NCBI RefSeq assembly: GCF_000143415.4
Contig: NW_003314325.1
Location: 866,978 to 930,977, forward strand
Origin: Selaginella moellendorffii
Lineage: Eukaryota; Streptophyta; Lycopodiopsida; Selaginellales; Selaginellaceae
Direction of reading: 5' to 3'
Length of the DNA: 64,000 bases
Shown here one piece after another: positions 22,401-31,443 of the stretch. Position numbers and translations under genes: made by a program. The notes beneath the pieces were generated by a model. It did not search any database. It worked only from the letters and a program-made list of their open reading frames with translations, and was not told the origin of the DNA. Numbering within the stretch: the first letter of the stretch is position 1; each line of letters begins with the position of its first letter.

Positions 22401-22919
22401 TATGCGGAGGCCGATCACCAGCTCCTGCTTGCTTAGCTGCTTCAACGCCTGCTGGTTGGTGTGACCCAATCTCCTGTGCCAAGTCGCAGTGTCGACTGCC
22501 TTCTGGGCACCGGCGTAGCACAACCGCTGTGGCTGGATCACTTCTGCATTCAGCCTGTAAAGGCCCGAGTACCTACGTCCACTGGCCAGCATCTTGTCAT
22601 CTGATCCTTTGATCCTGCAGCCATTGTTGTCAAACTCGACTTTAAGGCCATGATCAGCGATCTTCCCGACTGAGAACAGCATCTTCGGGACTCCAGGAAC
22701 GTAGTACACGTTGTGAATGGGAACCACTTGTCCAGATGCTAGCTGCACCTGAGTTGTCCCCACACCTTTCACTTCATGAGAGTAGTCATCGCCTAGGTAA
22801 ATCCTCTGGTCCTTGACTGGTAGCAGCTTGGAGAACAGCTCTCGGACGTGTGTCATGTGCTGGTTTGCTCCGGAGTCGACCCACACAACCTCTGCTGCTG
22901 TGGTACTGACTGTACTCAC
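19431..22919 (-). CDS. pol: Copia Pol: protease, integrase, RT, RNase H
   Basis: 1162 residues. The protease signature VDSGANQHMTH is at about residues 14-24. The GAG-pre-integrase segment ends WHRRLGHTN. The integrase has its zinc finger (CEPCALGKAHKLPHP) and catalytic core (DLVHSDVG, DDFSR, NGVAERMNRTL). RT has FARGFSQVEGVDFYETFSPV, MDVTTAFLNGDLDEEVY and the active-site YVDD. RNase H has GYSDADWASEVDQQRSTSGY and ALSSIEAEYI. Translation probably continues from Gag; the frame is the same, but TAG at 22949-22947 separates them. The open frame's first codon here is GTG, so the start given is only the first open codon, not a true initiator. Confidence 0.95.
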   Translation of the reverse strand: MSTVSTTAAEVVWVDSGANQHMTHVRELFSKLLPVKDQRIYLGDDYSHEVKGVGTTQVQLASGQVVPIHNVYYVPGVPKMLFSVGKIADHGLKVEFDNNGCRIKGSDDKMLASGRRYSGLYRLNAEVIQPQRLCYAGAQKAVDTATWHRRLGHTNQQALKQLSKQELVIGLRITPPAGGSSFCEPCALGKAHKLPHPTASTNRAKGILDLVHSDVGTMPNMSRDGKQYFVTFVDDFSRIVAIKFLRKKSEVFQKFKDYKAQVELQTGKLIKAFRSDGGGEFVSREFDEFCSSAGIQRQFSIPDTQQQNGVAERMNRTLQDVARTLLEDSGLPKFFWCEAMETAGYLRNRQLTVAVSGQTPYQAWYGSKPDISHLRVFGSVCYAHVKRHHRSKLERTSQKCVLVGYSEQMKGYKLFNLETQKLIVARDVIFDETRTYGTRALPPPPTLVSPEVTSDSDNSDEEVRAASYGRTRSGRQPGTQGSATGHGAGGSQRDLGPGSAIGAGVSEPPAAGGGNPISPAGGSQADQGGSSQASDQAVGLDQQASDGREVAVSAPPLRQSTRVTKLTEAGHQYQEQRDLAVAKRESRAEAKAVRERAASAPQAPSGSGESFYFASSEEAGAEQEGSTFMLLFSQGRDALVPQTLEEALAGPDASKWEAARQVEYDALMANQTWDLVKLPLGRKVIKTKFLLRVKTTPDGSTRHKVRFVARGFSQVEGVDFYETFSPVVKLTSIRLLLNLAAQEDMEVEHMDVTTAFLNGDLDEEVYIEQPAGFVKPGQEHLVCRLKKALYGLKQSPRAWFSKMNSFLLSLGFTSMSADTNVYQKQVGGKLIILALYVDDCLLLSKSKRLIQQLKQDLSSKFKMVDLGPVKYCLGIEIFRDRGRSVLQMSQKKYIDELLEKFKLQDVSAASTPMEVGLHLSQEMSPATEGDKRAMDRIPYRQMVGSLVYLMVCTRPDIAYSVGVVSQFLANPGFQHWQAVKWIFRYLKSTSEFVLSYERQTKHSWLLLQGYSDADWASEVDQQRSTSGYFFTLGSAAVTWNSQQQPVIALSSIEAEYIGITQAAKECIWLRTLLDGLSYKQEEATKLFCDNQGAIALAKNPKFHRRTKHIQVQFHFIREQVALQTVELVYCTTKEMVADIFTKALAPALFQQHAQALRVQPKN

Positions 22920-22946
22920 TCGATCGGGCTGTGTCGGCTGGTGACT

Positions 22947-23975
22947 CTAGTGCTTCTCTGCACTCACCCTCCTTGCCATGAACAGACTGTCATGGCACTC
23001 AGCTTCATCTTCATCTTCCTCATCTGAAGTTGCTGCCTCTCTCTTCGAATGAGCAGATTTTGCATAGTTTGCCACCTGCTTCTTCTTGCCTTTCTTCGCC
23101 ATCGCATCCTTCCTGGCCTGCCATGCCTTCTTTGCCTCAGCATGAGTGCAGTCTCTGGCAAAATGACCTGGTGCTTTGCATGCGTTGCATCTGTCATCAC
23201 GTTTGTTGCGCTTGCTCTTGCTGGTGCCGCCTTTGTCCACCTTATTCACTGGGCCCAGCCGATCCCACACTGTGGTTGACCGCTTGCCGTTTGCTGTGAA
23301 CAGAGCAAGTTCTACCTTCTCCTCCTTGTTCTTTTCCTCGGGGCTGAGGAAGTTCTCAAGAGCTGAGAGTTCTGCAACAATCTCCTCAAAGGTGAGGTGA
23401 GAATTCATGAGATGGGCTCCAGAAACGAGTAAGGTTGTGGAGAGTCCCTTGAACAGCGCTGATGTGAGCTCGTCGTCACCGACCGGATTCTCCTGAGCGT
23501 CAGTGATCTGCTGTGCAAGGCCCATAAGGCGACTGGCATAGTCATTTACTGAACTACTGCCCTATTGACACCCGTTGAACTGGGTTTTCAGATCGATCAA
23601 CCGTGCCCTGGTGCATGTGCCAAAAACCTGGCAGATCTTCTCCCAATTCGCCTTCGCTGTATCCTCCATGTTCAGGTGGCTCCTGTATCTTTTTGCCAGA
23701 GCGCGACCTAAGATGCCCAACGCCTCGTCGTTCTTGGCATCCCAATCCTTGCGCTCTGCTTTCAAGGTGTCCACCGGATCCTCATCCTTTGTTTCTTTTT
23801 CACCCTCCTTCGCTTTCTTCTTGGTCTGCCGGACTGGTGATGGAGGTTGCCGTTCCTTTCCCCTCACCACATTCCACAGATCCTTTTCCAGGAAGTAGAG
23901 TTGCATCTGAAGTTTCCACGACGGAAAATCTTTGCCATCGTAGACTTCGAGCACTTGCGACGACGACGGAGACAT
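22947..23975 (-). CDS. gag: Copia Gag with internal in-frame TAG
   Basis: Starts at ATG 23975 and ends at TAG 22949-22947. A second TAG (23564-23562) interrupts it after FNGCQ, and the same frame continues GSSSVNDYASRLMGL. The nucleocapsid zinc knuckle CNACKAPGHFARDC (CX2CX4HX4C) is near the end. Gag packages element RNA. The two stops, both TAG in a Gln-like context, look like CAG-to-TAG transitions. The alternative is stop readthrough for Gag-Pol at one of them. Confidence 0.9.
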
Positions 23976-24010
23976 GCTGCTGCGGGAAACTCGTCTTGAT
24001 CAGAATCTGA

Positions 24011-24022
24011 GCTCCGATACCA
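24011..24022 (-). other. Primer-binding site (initiator tRNA-Met type)
   Basis: The minus strand directly after the 5' LTR reads TGGTATCGGAGC, one base from the usual TGGTATCAGAGC complementary to the 3' end of initiator tRNA-Met. Confidence 0.85.
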
Positions 24023-24141
24023 TGAAACGAATCGACTCAACTAGAGATTGAATTGATAACACGCTGTTATAATCTATCTCAGTCTAACTGTCGCGACCGT
24101 TGACTCTTCAGCTTGTTGGCATATTCCCCTGAATATTAACA
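24023..24141 (-). repeat. Copia 5' LTR
   Basis: 119 bp, TG...CA, no differences seen by eye from 19282-19400, followed by the second TGTTT target copy at 24142-24146. Confidence 0.95.
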
Positions 24142-24146
24142 TGTTT

Positions 24147-25183
24147 CACATTTACAATAGGTTATGTTCGCGACAAATGACCACTCCAGGTGGAAAGCCG
24201 TGGCATGGTGGTGATCAGGCTTCCAAATGCAGCTGCCCAACACTCGCATCCCCCACTATCCTTCCAGTGCTCGCAGCCTACCATGCCCCAAGGAGACAAA
24301 CACTTCACCCCAGGGAGTCAGAGCAGCGACTGCACCTTGAGCAAGCTCCAGATCCAGCCAAGCTCGAAAACATTCGTCACAGATGGGTTGCCAAAACTAG
24401 TTTCTTATCATCCGCCCAGGAAAGCGCAACATCGGCCAAACGACTAGTGATGATAACATGAGGCCAACATTGCTGTAGCACCTGGACGATTGCAGCTAGA
24501 ACCCTGTTGTCAACTAGTGACATCGGGTAAAAATCAAGTCATATCAATCACTTACGTCAGAAGGAAGAACTCCTTTCTTCACTCCTGCAGGAAGAAGAGG
24601 TCATCCATTCCGAGACTAGCAAATTCTTCTGAGCTGCTAGAAGATGAGCTGAGCCTGGGCGAGACATTTTAGAACCAAGTAAGCTTGGCACTGGAGCAGC
24701 TCCAATGCCGCATTGGGACTCACATCCGATCCGCACGAAATCTCTCCGCCGCAAAAAAGATAAAATATCGAACCAAAACACGATTCGAGCTGCTTGCTAC
24801 TCACCAGGAGCAGCGCGCGTGAAACACTTCTTCGAGTTGCCCGTTTCGGGCAAATGTTGTTATCGTTTCAGTCCGTACCTTTCGGGCGTCAATGAAAAAC
24901 CTTTTCGCCTATTCCCTCTACTCAAGCGCAAAAGTAGTTACTGACTGGTCTTGATGAAAATCCAATTGTTGCTTGAGCTTTCTCAGCTCCAGTAGACCAA
25001 GCACAGAACAAATGCAAGGAGCAGCTTGAATCCGTGAGTCGCTGTCCCCCTTGCTGGATGGATCGTGGAAAACTAGATCCAGAGCAATCTTTGCCACATA
25101 TGTCACCAGGCTGCCTGCGGGCCCGTTATAGCCCAGGAACATAAAACCATGGTTTCTCATCGTTTTGAGTTGTGGACTTGCAG
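24147..25183. other. Spacer, no gene recognised
   Basis: Right flank of the Copia insertion. Open frames here are short and without familiar domains. A phrase typical of PPR loci (ttgcccgtttcgggca) occurs near 24840. The minus frame 24918-25160 is unidentified. Confidence 0.4.
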
Positions 25184-25326
25184 ATGTGAGCTTGGTGGCT
25201 GCAAAGGACGACCTTGGCTAGACAAAATATTTTCTCTCATTTTTTATGTTTCTTCGTTTTCTTTTTTCTTCAGGCTCGAAAGATCAGGAAGCTCCTCCAC
25301 ACCAGCTACCAACGAATCAAAGATAA
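25184..25326 (+). pseudogene. PSY-like peptide gene remnant (exons 2 and 3)
   Basis: On the + strand TTGTGGACTTGCAG precedes an exon-2-like stretch (GATGTGAGCTTGGTGGCTGCA, giving D-V-S-L-V-A-A if G is supplied by exon 1). After an intron ending TTCTTCAG an exon-3-like start at 25274 reads ARKIRKLLHTSY. This matches ALNGRKLL...HTSDY of the other copies, but the PSY motif itself is gone. No signal-peptide exon was found upstream. It is opposite in orientation to copies A-D. Confidence 0.6.
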
Positions 25327-25390
25327 TGCGGTGAGCGTGGATCGAACACGCGGCCTTCAGATCCAGTCTGACGCTCTCCCAAACTGAGCT
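25327..25390 (-). tRNA. tRNA-Phe-like remnant
   Basis: The reverse complement has the plant tRNA-Phe D arm, T arm and 3' end (AGCTCAG to CTCACCGCA), including the canonical TTCGATC T loop. Two bases are missing from the anticodon loop, and the 5' acceptor strand is replaced. Not functional. It again adjoins a PSY-like sequence. Confidence 0.65.
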
Positions 25391-25960
25391 TGGATGGTTT
25401 TAGACAATAATTTCAATATGATTTAGTTAAAATGTAAAGCTTACCTCTACAATGAGAGGTTGGGGGCTCCGGCGATTTCGATCAAACCACTACAGCGGCT
25501 ACTCTATAAACTCCTCTTCAATATCCTCATCCCAGTCGCATAGAATAAGTTTATTACTGTCTATAAAATGCCGGAAATGAGTAAAATCACTTGGACCGGA
25601 CTGATTGCAGCATTTGCCCAAAATGGGCATCTAGGAGAAACCAGGCAAAGAGAAGTCCATAGCATCATGGACGGCGATCAGGCCTCAATGTCCCCGGATG
25701 TTGTATATGGTACGGTGTCCTGGACAGTGATCGATCCAAAACTCCAGGCCCTCAATTTCTTCCAGAAGTTCCATATGGGCACGAAAACCCTGTTCTTATC
25801 TCTGCGTGCTATCCTGGACCAGGCAGCAGCTCTTCGATTCGATGCCCGAGATGGATCTCATCAGCTCCAGGGCGGCGTTCCAGGCATTGCGTGTTTGATT
25901 CCATGCCCGAGCACAACGCGGGGATCACTGGAGGTGACGCGCTAGGCTGAGGCGAGATGG
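25391..25960 (+). pseudogene. PPR gene remnant
   Basis: Phrases of the 34651 PPR family: MPEMSKITWTGLIAAFAQNGHLGETR at 25568, TVSWTV and QALNFFQKF near 25710-25770, and a later ALRFDARDGSHQL frame. Interrupted by deletions. A deleted version forms the left edge of the window. Confidence 0.75.
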
Positions 25961-26149
25961 GCGATCGCAAGGCAAGGGTGAGCGGGCTGATCCTCGAGGA
26001 GATTCCCTTCAACCATCGTGACCGTTCTTGAGAGGGGAGATTTGCGGAGCTTGTTCCGATTTACGTAATCAAAAAGGCAATGCTTGAATATGGGTTAAAT
26101 TAGAAGAGCGAGTTTGTGTGAATTACATGAACTTGGTTACTCCTTTGTT

Positions 26150-27318
26150 TCAAAGAGGACTTTCTGGTACAGTGACGATCTTGCAACCCATTTCCAGCTT
26201 CACCTTTGGTGTGATGTACTCTCCAGCCATGATATATTCGGACATGATCTCGTAAAAGTGCTCTGTGTGAATGCCATCAAAAGTGAAATACTTGCTGGGA
26301 TCCTTACACACCGTGTAAACAGCATTGGTCTGGTTCAGTGGAGCACACCCGCAAAGACCCTCACCATCACAGTTAAACTTGCCACCTCCACCGCAGCATG
26401 ACTGGAGCGAGTTCGTGAAGCCAAACTCTTTCATATTCTCCAAAACATAGGTGTTTGCTGCAAACCAATCGAAATAATACACAGTGAGACCCTGGTATTT
26501 TTGCGTCAGCTCCTCCGTCAGCCTCTGGATGTTGGTGTTGAAGTAGGAGATAATCTGGGCAATCTCAACAATGCAACCATCCTTTTCATAGTGGAATGTA
26601 CCAGCGGGGTACTGTTGGAAAGATTGGAGATAGTTTGGAGAGCAATCGGCACAGGGCATGTTGTAGAGCACAACATGACGAGCTCCGTGAGCATATAGCT
26701 TCTGAATTCCATCGGCCAGGCCTTGGATCACGGCCGGGATGGTGACGTTGATCACGTAGCCGCCTCCCAGTGGCAAACCAAAGTTGATATCGTCCCCTCC
26801 AATCTCGACCGAGTAGAGTGCATTCTCGTACCATGGTTTGCTCGCCTGGCGACCATATCGACCCACGACAAACTCCTGGTGGCGCACGAAGTCGTCAACC
26901 TGGGCGGAAAAGACATGGGCTCGAGTATGGCTGGTTCTCGACCTTGATCACCGTGGCTCCGGCGTATCCAAAGTTGAGGCTCTCGAACTCGGTGCCATTG
27001 TACTTGAGGCTGGGAGTTCCAAGGTTGTCGAGGCGGAGCTTCTGGAGCAGGAGGTCGGGGATGACGAGCCCGTCGCAGTAGCGTCCAGTGGGCTTCCCGT
27101 AGGTGATCCCGTATGGGTACCTGCCCGATAGGGTCTTGCCGCCACCGGCTTCAATGTCGCGGTTGCCGCCATCGCTGAGAGAATCTGCAAAGGTGAAGAC
27201 TGCGGTTGGACAGATCGACGAGCTCGACTTTGGCGTTGGTTGCTCGTGCCTGAGAAAGCAGCACAATGTTAAACAAAAGAGCAAAGATTGCAAGAGCAGT
27301 TCCAGAACAAGAAGCCAT
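26150..27318 (-). pseudogene. GDSL esterase copy 2, two frameshifts
   Basis: Nearly identical to the gene at 281-1459. A 2-bp deletion at about 26890-26915 (acatgggc for acatgtgggc) breaks the middle. A 7-bp deletion near 27236 (gttggttgctc for gttgctggtgttgctc) breaks the frame right after the signal peptide. An in-frame codon loss turns IHYTEH into IHTEH, next to the catalytic His. The product would be truncated early, so I call it a pseudogene. Confidence 0.88.
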
Positions 27319-27479
27319 CACAGCTGATGGATCTGTAGAAGTGTTGGAGGCCAAAGTTTATATAATGGATCCCAATCTCTTGAACAAGAGCTATCACATC
27401 TAAAACTAGTTCCATATCCATATTTCGAGTTAACAAAGAGATTGAAATATCTTCAGAGAGTTAAGTAAAAGGTTAATAA

Positions 27480-28190
27480 GCCAGTCAGCCCTAAAGCAGA
27501 TAATCTGCTCGTGGAGTTGTATGGCAAATGTGGCAGCGCCAACGACGCTCGGGCCGAACATCTTCTCTAGGGATTTAATTCTCTTGGTGATCTTAGCCTA
27601 GTGAGGTCTTACTTGAGGCTGGAACCTTGCTTGATCGATCCTGACCTTTGCAGATTGCTAGAGACCTTCTGAGAATGTATGGATCGCTCCAGGAGGCTCG
27701 ATTGGCTGGCGAGAGTCTTAAGAAGTTGGGCCAGAGAAATATGGTGGCTTGGAATGCGATGAAAGACGCTTATGCCTAGTGTGGGCTATGCAAAGAAAGG
27801 CATTTGCGATTTACGAGAGGATGCTTACAAATTCACGTACACAACCCTTCTCTCCTGCTATGACAATCTGGGCGACGTAGAAAAGATCCAGCGCACCACT
27901 GCATTTAGGAATCCAGAGATGGGGGCTGTGGACTGCAATCCTCCAGGACCTAAGGATCATGACAACAAGGTTTCGAGCGAGCAGCTTTATGCTGCCTGCT
28001 CTCCTCCAGATCCTTTCTGTTGTATGCCCAGTATGCGCCTCAGCCGCTCGTCGGGGTATCGTGGATGGTGGCCAATACATGTACACATGTAGGCCGGGAG
28101 AGTTCTTTCATCGTCTCGTGGACTGCCATGATCACGAATTACGCCAAGCACGGCCGGAGCGATGGAAAATGAGATGGCCTCCAAGATTGC
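27480..28190 (+). pseudogene. PPR gene remnant
   Basis: Counterpart of 1620-2250: LLVELYGKCGSANDARAEH, a YGSLQEARLAGES-like piece, FGQRNMVAWNAMKDAYA with a stop, then a TTLLSCYDNLGD piece. It ends with RLVDCHDHELRQARPER, an out-of-frame trace of a WTAMITNYAKHGRS repeat. Confidence 0.7.
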
Positions 28191-29211
28191 GTGGTATAAA
28201 AAATTTTCTATTCAAATTCTTCCACTTCCAATCGGCCTGCTCTTCTTGTGGGCTGGAAAATCTGGATATTTCTGATCTTCCTTCCTGTGCCCTTGATCTA
28301 TCGGTAGCTACTGCAAGATAGATCCGTGCAGGCTAGATGCCCGATTCCTCGAATGCAATATCGCCATGTATCTTGCGGTCTAGCGTCCTTGCGATCAATC
28401 TATTCTGTTCATTGCCACCGATCCTTTCTGATCGAGCCTTTTTCTTTCTGCATGGATGCGTTTTCTCTCGCTTTGAGCATAGGAAATGGTGGCGAGATTT
28501 TCATTCGAAACTTCGCGCAGCTTGATCGAATCATCAAAGACACAAGGCCATGCTTGGACTCCAGAGATTTAAGGTGTACTTGCGATGATCGAGAGAGGTT
28601 TTGTGGAGAACATATTTCTGAACGAGGAGGCTCGAGAAAGAAAATGGCAAAGATCAGGTTCTACAGAACAAAAAAGTGATCAATGCTCGATATGATTCAC
28701 ATTACCCCACAAGGTACATTTGTGTCATATATCTTCTTTCTGGCTTTTTAACTTGGGTGCTTTTTTGTGTGAAGGTGGTGAACAAAACACATTTGTGGGG
28801 AGGAACTTACATTCTTCGAAAGGATCAAGCCAGGGGCTTTTGCAAGAAAGGTGGGAAACATTTTCGCAAATGTTCTTCTATCCATCCCAGCTCTTGGCGT
28901 ATCCTTCCACTATTCTCAAGCTTGCAAACATATCAAGCTCTAAAACCACAAGCTCCAGTCGGCCATGATCATCATGGCCTCATATCTTTGTTTGAAGATA
29001 ATATCACTGAGATGTTTGTGTGTGAGAAGGATTCATACCTGCAACTTTTGCGATGGAGCAAGAAATTTCTAATGTTTGTTTATTTTGCTAGATGTCGTGA
29101 ACAAGCAAGGAGGACGAGCAAGCGGTGACTGCCAGGCTGGAGGAGGAGCATAGAATCAGTTAGAACGCTCAAAGTTCGTGGGTGTGACCATAACCGGAGA
29201 AAGCATATCAG
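28191..29211. other. Duplicated block, no intact gene
   Basis: Contains the AQLDRIIKDTRPCLDSRD piece (about 28518), shared with 7370-7430, and an open frame to 29128 with no domain I recognise. The right part is shared with 2331-2500. Confidence 0.4.
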
Positions 29212-29640
29212 CTATTTTGTTGTACGCTTGTTTCTTCCAGTTGTATAAGAATTCAATCCAAGGGTCCCGTAGGAAGTGCCAACTTTGCTATGGCCTCGTC
29301 CAGCTTTATCGCAAAGTCTGAAGGACATCCAGAGCAAGCCAGAGTAAGACGTTTCCCGTGAGTGGCGATCCACCGAGCACCCTCTGAGAGAGCTTCGAGC
29401 CTGTCTGCCGGTACCATCTTCTGACACCATCCGTCGACTGACTTGGAGCTTAGGAGAAGTTGACAGCGTCTTTTTTAAGGTACTAACACGATCTCCCCTC
29501 CAGGAAGAAGGGAAGCGTCTCTTTCCCCGTCTAGAACCCGATCGGAAACGTTGAGAATTCCTTACCTTGGAAAAACTGGCAGATATCAAGGGATCATCAC
29601 AGTTCGTCGTTTCTTCATCATAAATTTGATTTTATCATTT
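29212..29640 (-). pseudogene. Second copy of the doubtful secreted-protein locus
   Basis: Matches 2500-2933 with indels. The signal-peptide exon is broken here (a stop soon after MMKK), while the LCDKAGRGHSKVGTSYG part persists. It supports decay, not function, of this locus. Confidence 0.4.
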
Positions 29641-30563
29641 GGATATGTTTGCGTCTAGAGTTTCGCCAGAGGAGGAAAATTTGAGTTCAACTTATGAGTT
29701 GGATCCTCCCGGTTTGATAGTGGAGTCGAAAAGCTCGATGCGTCCATAGTGTTCCCGTTTGAGATTCACCGCTGCTTTGGGTGCTCGGTCTTTTGTTGCT
29801 TAAAGCTGCTCTATGCATCAATGCCGCTTGCGCTTCTTCTTCTTTATTGTCTCTTTCTCTTAGACCTCGTGATGCAAGTGCGAGGCCGGACCGAGCTCAC
29901 GAGCTCAAAAGTCAATGCAGGGTCAATTATAGTCAATGCAAGGTCTTCAAAGACTGTGTCTTCATTTGCTCAAGCTCGCCCCAAGCTCTTCTCGAAAAAC
30001 CGCAGACCCAGGTGGTATAATCAAATGCCGGAAATGAAGGCATTTCTTTGGACCGGAATGTAAACAGCATGTACCCTACCCGGACTCGAGAAGAAGACTA
30101 TATCTGGCGATGCTCCACGGGTACAAAACACTCGGATCGATCCAGTAAGAAGACCTTGGAAAAACCGGCAGATCTCAATAAGAAGGTAAATTCCAATTTG
30201 CCACTCTACATACTCATTTGGTTATCTTGTTAGTTATGCGTCGTTCTACAGAGCGAAAGTTGTAGCCTCTGCCGAGGATCTGGCTAAGCAGTATGCCCAA
30301 AAGCTGTTTATGAGGTTAAGGGAGATTCCGAATACAAGTTAAATTTTGGTAAAGGTGGACTTGTGGCTATGCTACTTTATGACAATAAAACAGCCCTAAT
30401 AAAGGCCAAAATCATTGCCATTGGCAATGGAAATGGATGCCCCTTGAGCACTTTATTCTCTAGTCACCTCAACATCAAACAATAGCAAATAACAAACTTG
30501 ATAGCCATGTAGAGGCTATGGATCCTACTCGAAAACATGGAAGAACACATTACAAACAAAGAT
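29641..30563. other. Duplicated spacer
   Basis: Matches 2940-4240 with large deletions. A PPR scrap (NQMPEMKAFLWTG) lies near 30020. The AATAAA-bearing stretch at 30380-30410 lacks the poly(A) run seen at 4242. Confidence 0.45.
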
Positions 30564-30870
30564 CTATCCCATCAGTGGCGGTGGCGCATAGTGTGGGTTC
30601 ATGTTCGCGCCTGGACCGCCATAGTCGCTGATCTCTCTAAGGGGAGGGGGCGCGCCGTAGTGTGGGTTCCTGTTTGCCCCTGGGCCGTCATAGTCGCTGG
30701 TGTGGACCTCTCCAAGGAGCTTCCTGCCGTTGAGAGCCTGGAAGAAAAAAGAGCGAGACAGAGAGAGAAGAAGAAGAAGGAGAAGGAGAAGAACTGAAAG
30801 TTAACAACAGAAAATGTGAAACGTAGGAGAAGATTATCAACCTGGCCCTGTGAGGCCAGCAAGCTCGCAT
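30564..30870 (-). pseudogene. PSY-like peptide gene copy C, first exon lost
   Basis: Exon 3 (30737-30564) is perfect: GRKLL, SDYDGPGANRNPHYGAPPP and SDYGGPGANMNPHYAPPP, with the normal LMG stop. Exon 2 (30870-30842) gives DASLLASQGQ with good splice sites. The sequence then breaks at about 30901 within intron 1 and continues as a PPR fragment, so the signal-peptide exon and promoter are missing. Without them the motifs cannot enter the secretory pathway. In residue usage (Asn before GRKLL, DG for DA) it is closer to copy A than to B or D. Confidence 0.85.
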
Positions 30871-30900
30871 CTGCAAACCAACTCAAAACAGTAAGAAACG

Positions 30901-31443
30901 AGTTCTGAATGAGTTACAAGAAGTTTGGGCAGAGAGATCTGGTGGCTTGGACCGCGATGAACGACGCTTATGCCCAGTGCGGGCTATGCAAAGAGGCATT
31001 TGCGACTTACTAGAGGATGCCTTGACAGATTTACGTACACTCCTGAGTATTCATGCTTGTCTCGTGAGGGATGGAATCAAATGGGACGTCGTCATTGGTC
31101 GCTGTGGAAATCCCAGGCAGTGTCATGTTCGGCATAAGCACAGGCATGATCAACACAATCAGCATGGAGTTTCTGTGCTCTCAGGGACGATCTTGTCAAT
31201 TAGTTGTTCTTTGGAAGTCAAGGGAGAATGAGGAGGTGTTTGCTCTATAGCTTCGACTTGGTGTTTTGGAACGCCATGGTTTGGGCTTGCCGCGTTCTAA
31301 CTGCGTGTGCTACCAGTTGCCAGCATGCGCTGCTTCAAACGAACGAACTCCATGATCGAGCGGCCAGTTTGGATCCAGTTGTGGTACTCCAAGCCTCAGA
31401 GGCTCGGCCTTGGATGGACAAACGAGATGCAGTGGTGCAAAGC
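30901..31443 (+). pseudogene. PPR gene fragments (duplicate of 6650-7180)
   Basis: Starts abruptly within a LSYKKFGQRDLVAWTAMNDAYAQCG phrase and continues nearly identically to 6650-7180. This is the left end of the long duplication joining 6.65-11.15 and 30.9-35.4 kb. Confidence 0.75.

Larger units (their letters stand above)
19282..24141 (-). mobile_element. Ty1/Copia LTR retrotransposon, nearly intact
   Basis: A 4860-bp element in minus orientation with 119-bp LTRs that look identical, TG...CA ends and a TGTTT target duplication. Order in its own sense is LTR, primer-binding site, gag, protease, integrase, reverse transcriptase, RNase H, polypurine tract, LTR; integrase before RT defines Copia. 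The whole polyprotein lies in one frame from 23975 to 19431 (1515 codons including the final stop) but is cut by two in-frame TAG codons. Identical LTRs mean a recent insertion. The very short LTRs are notable for Copia, whose LTRs are usually a few hundred bp. Confidence 0.95.
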
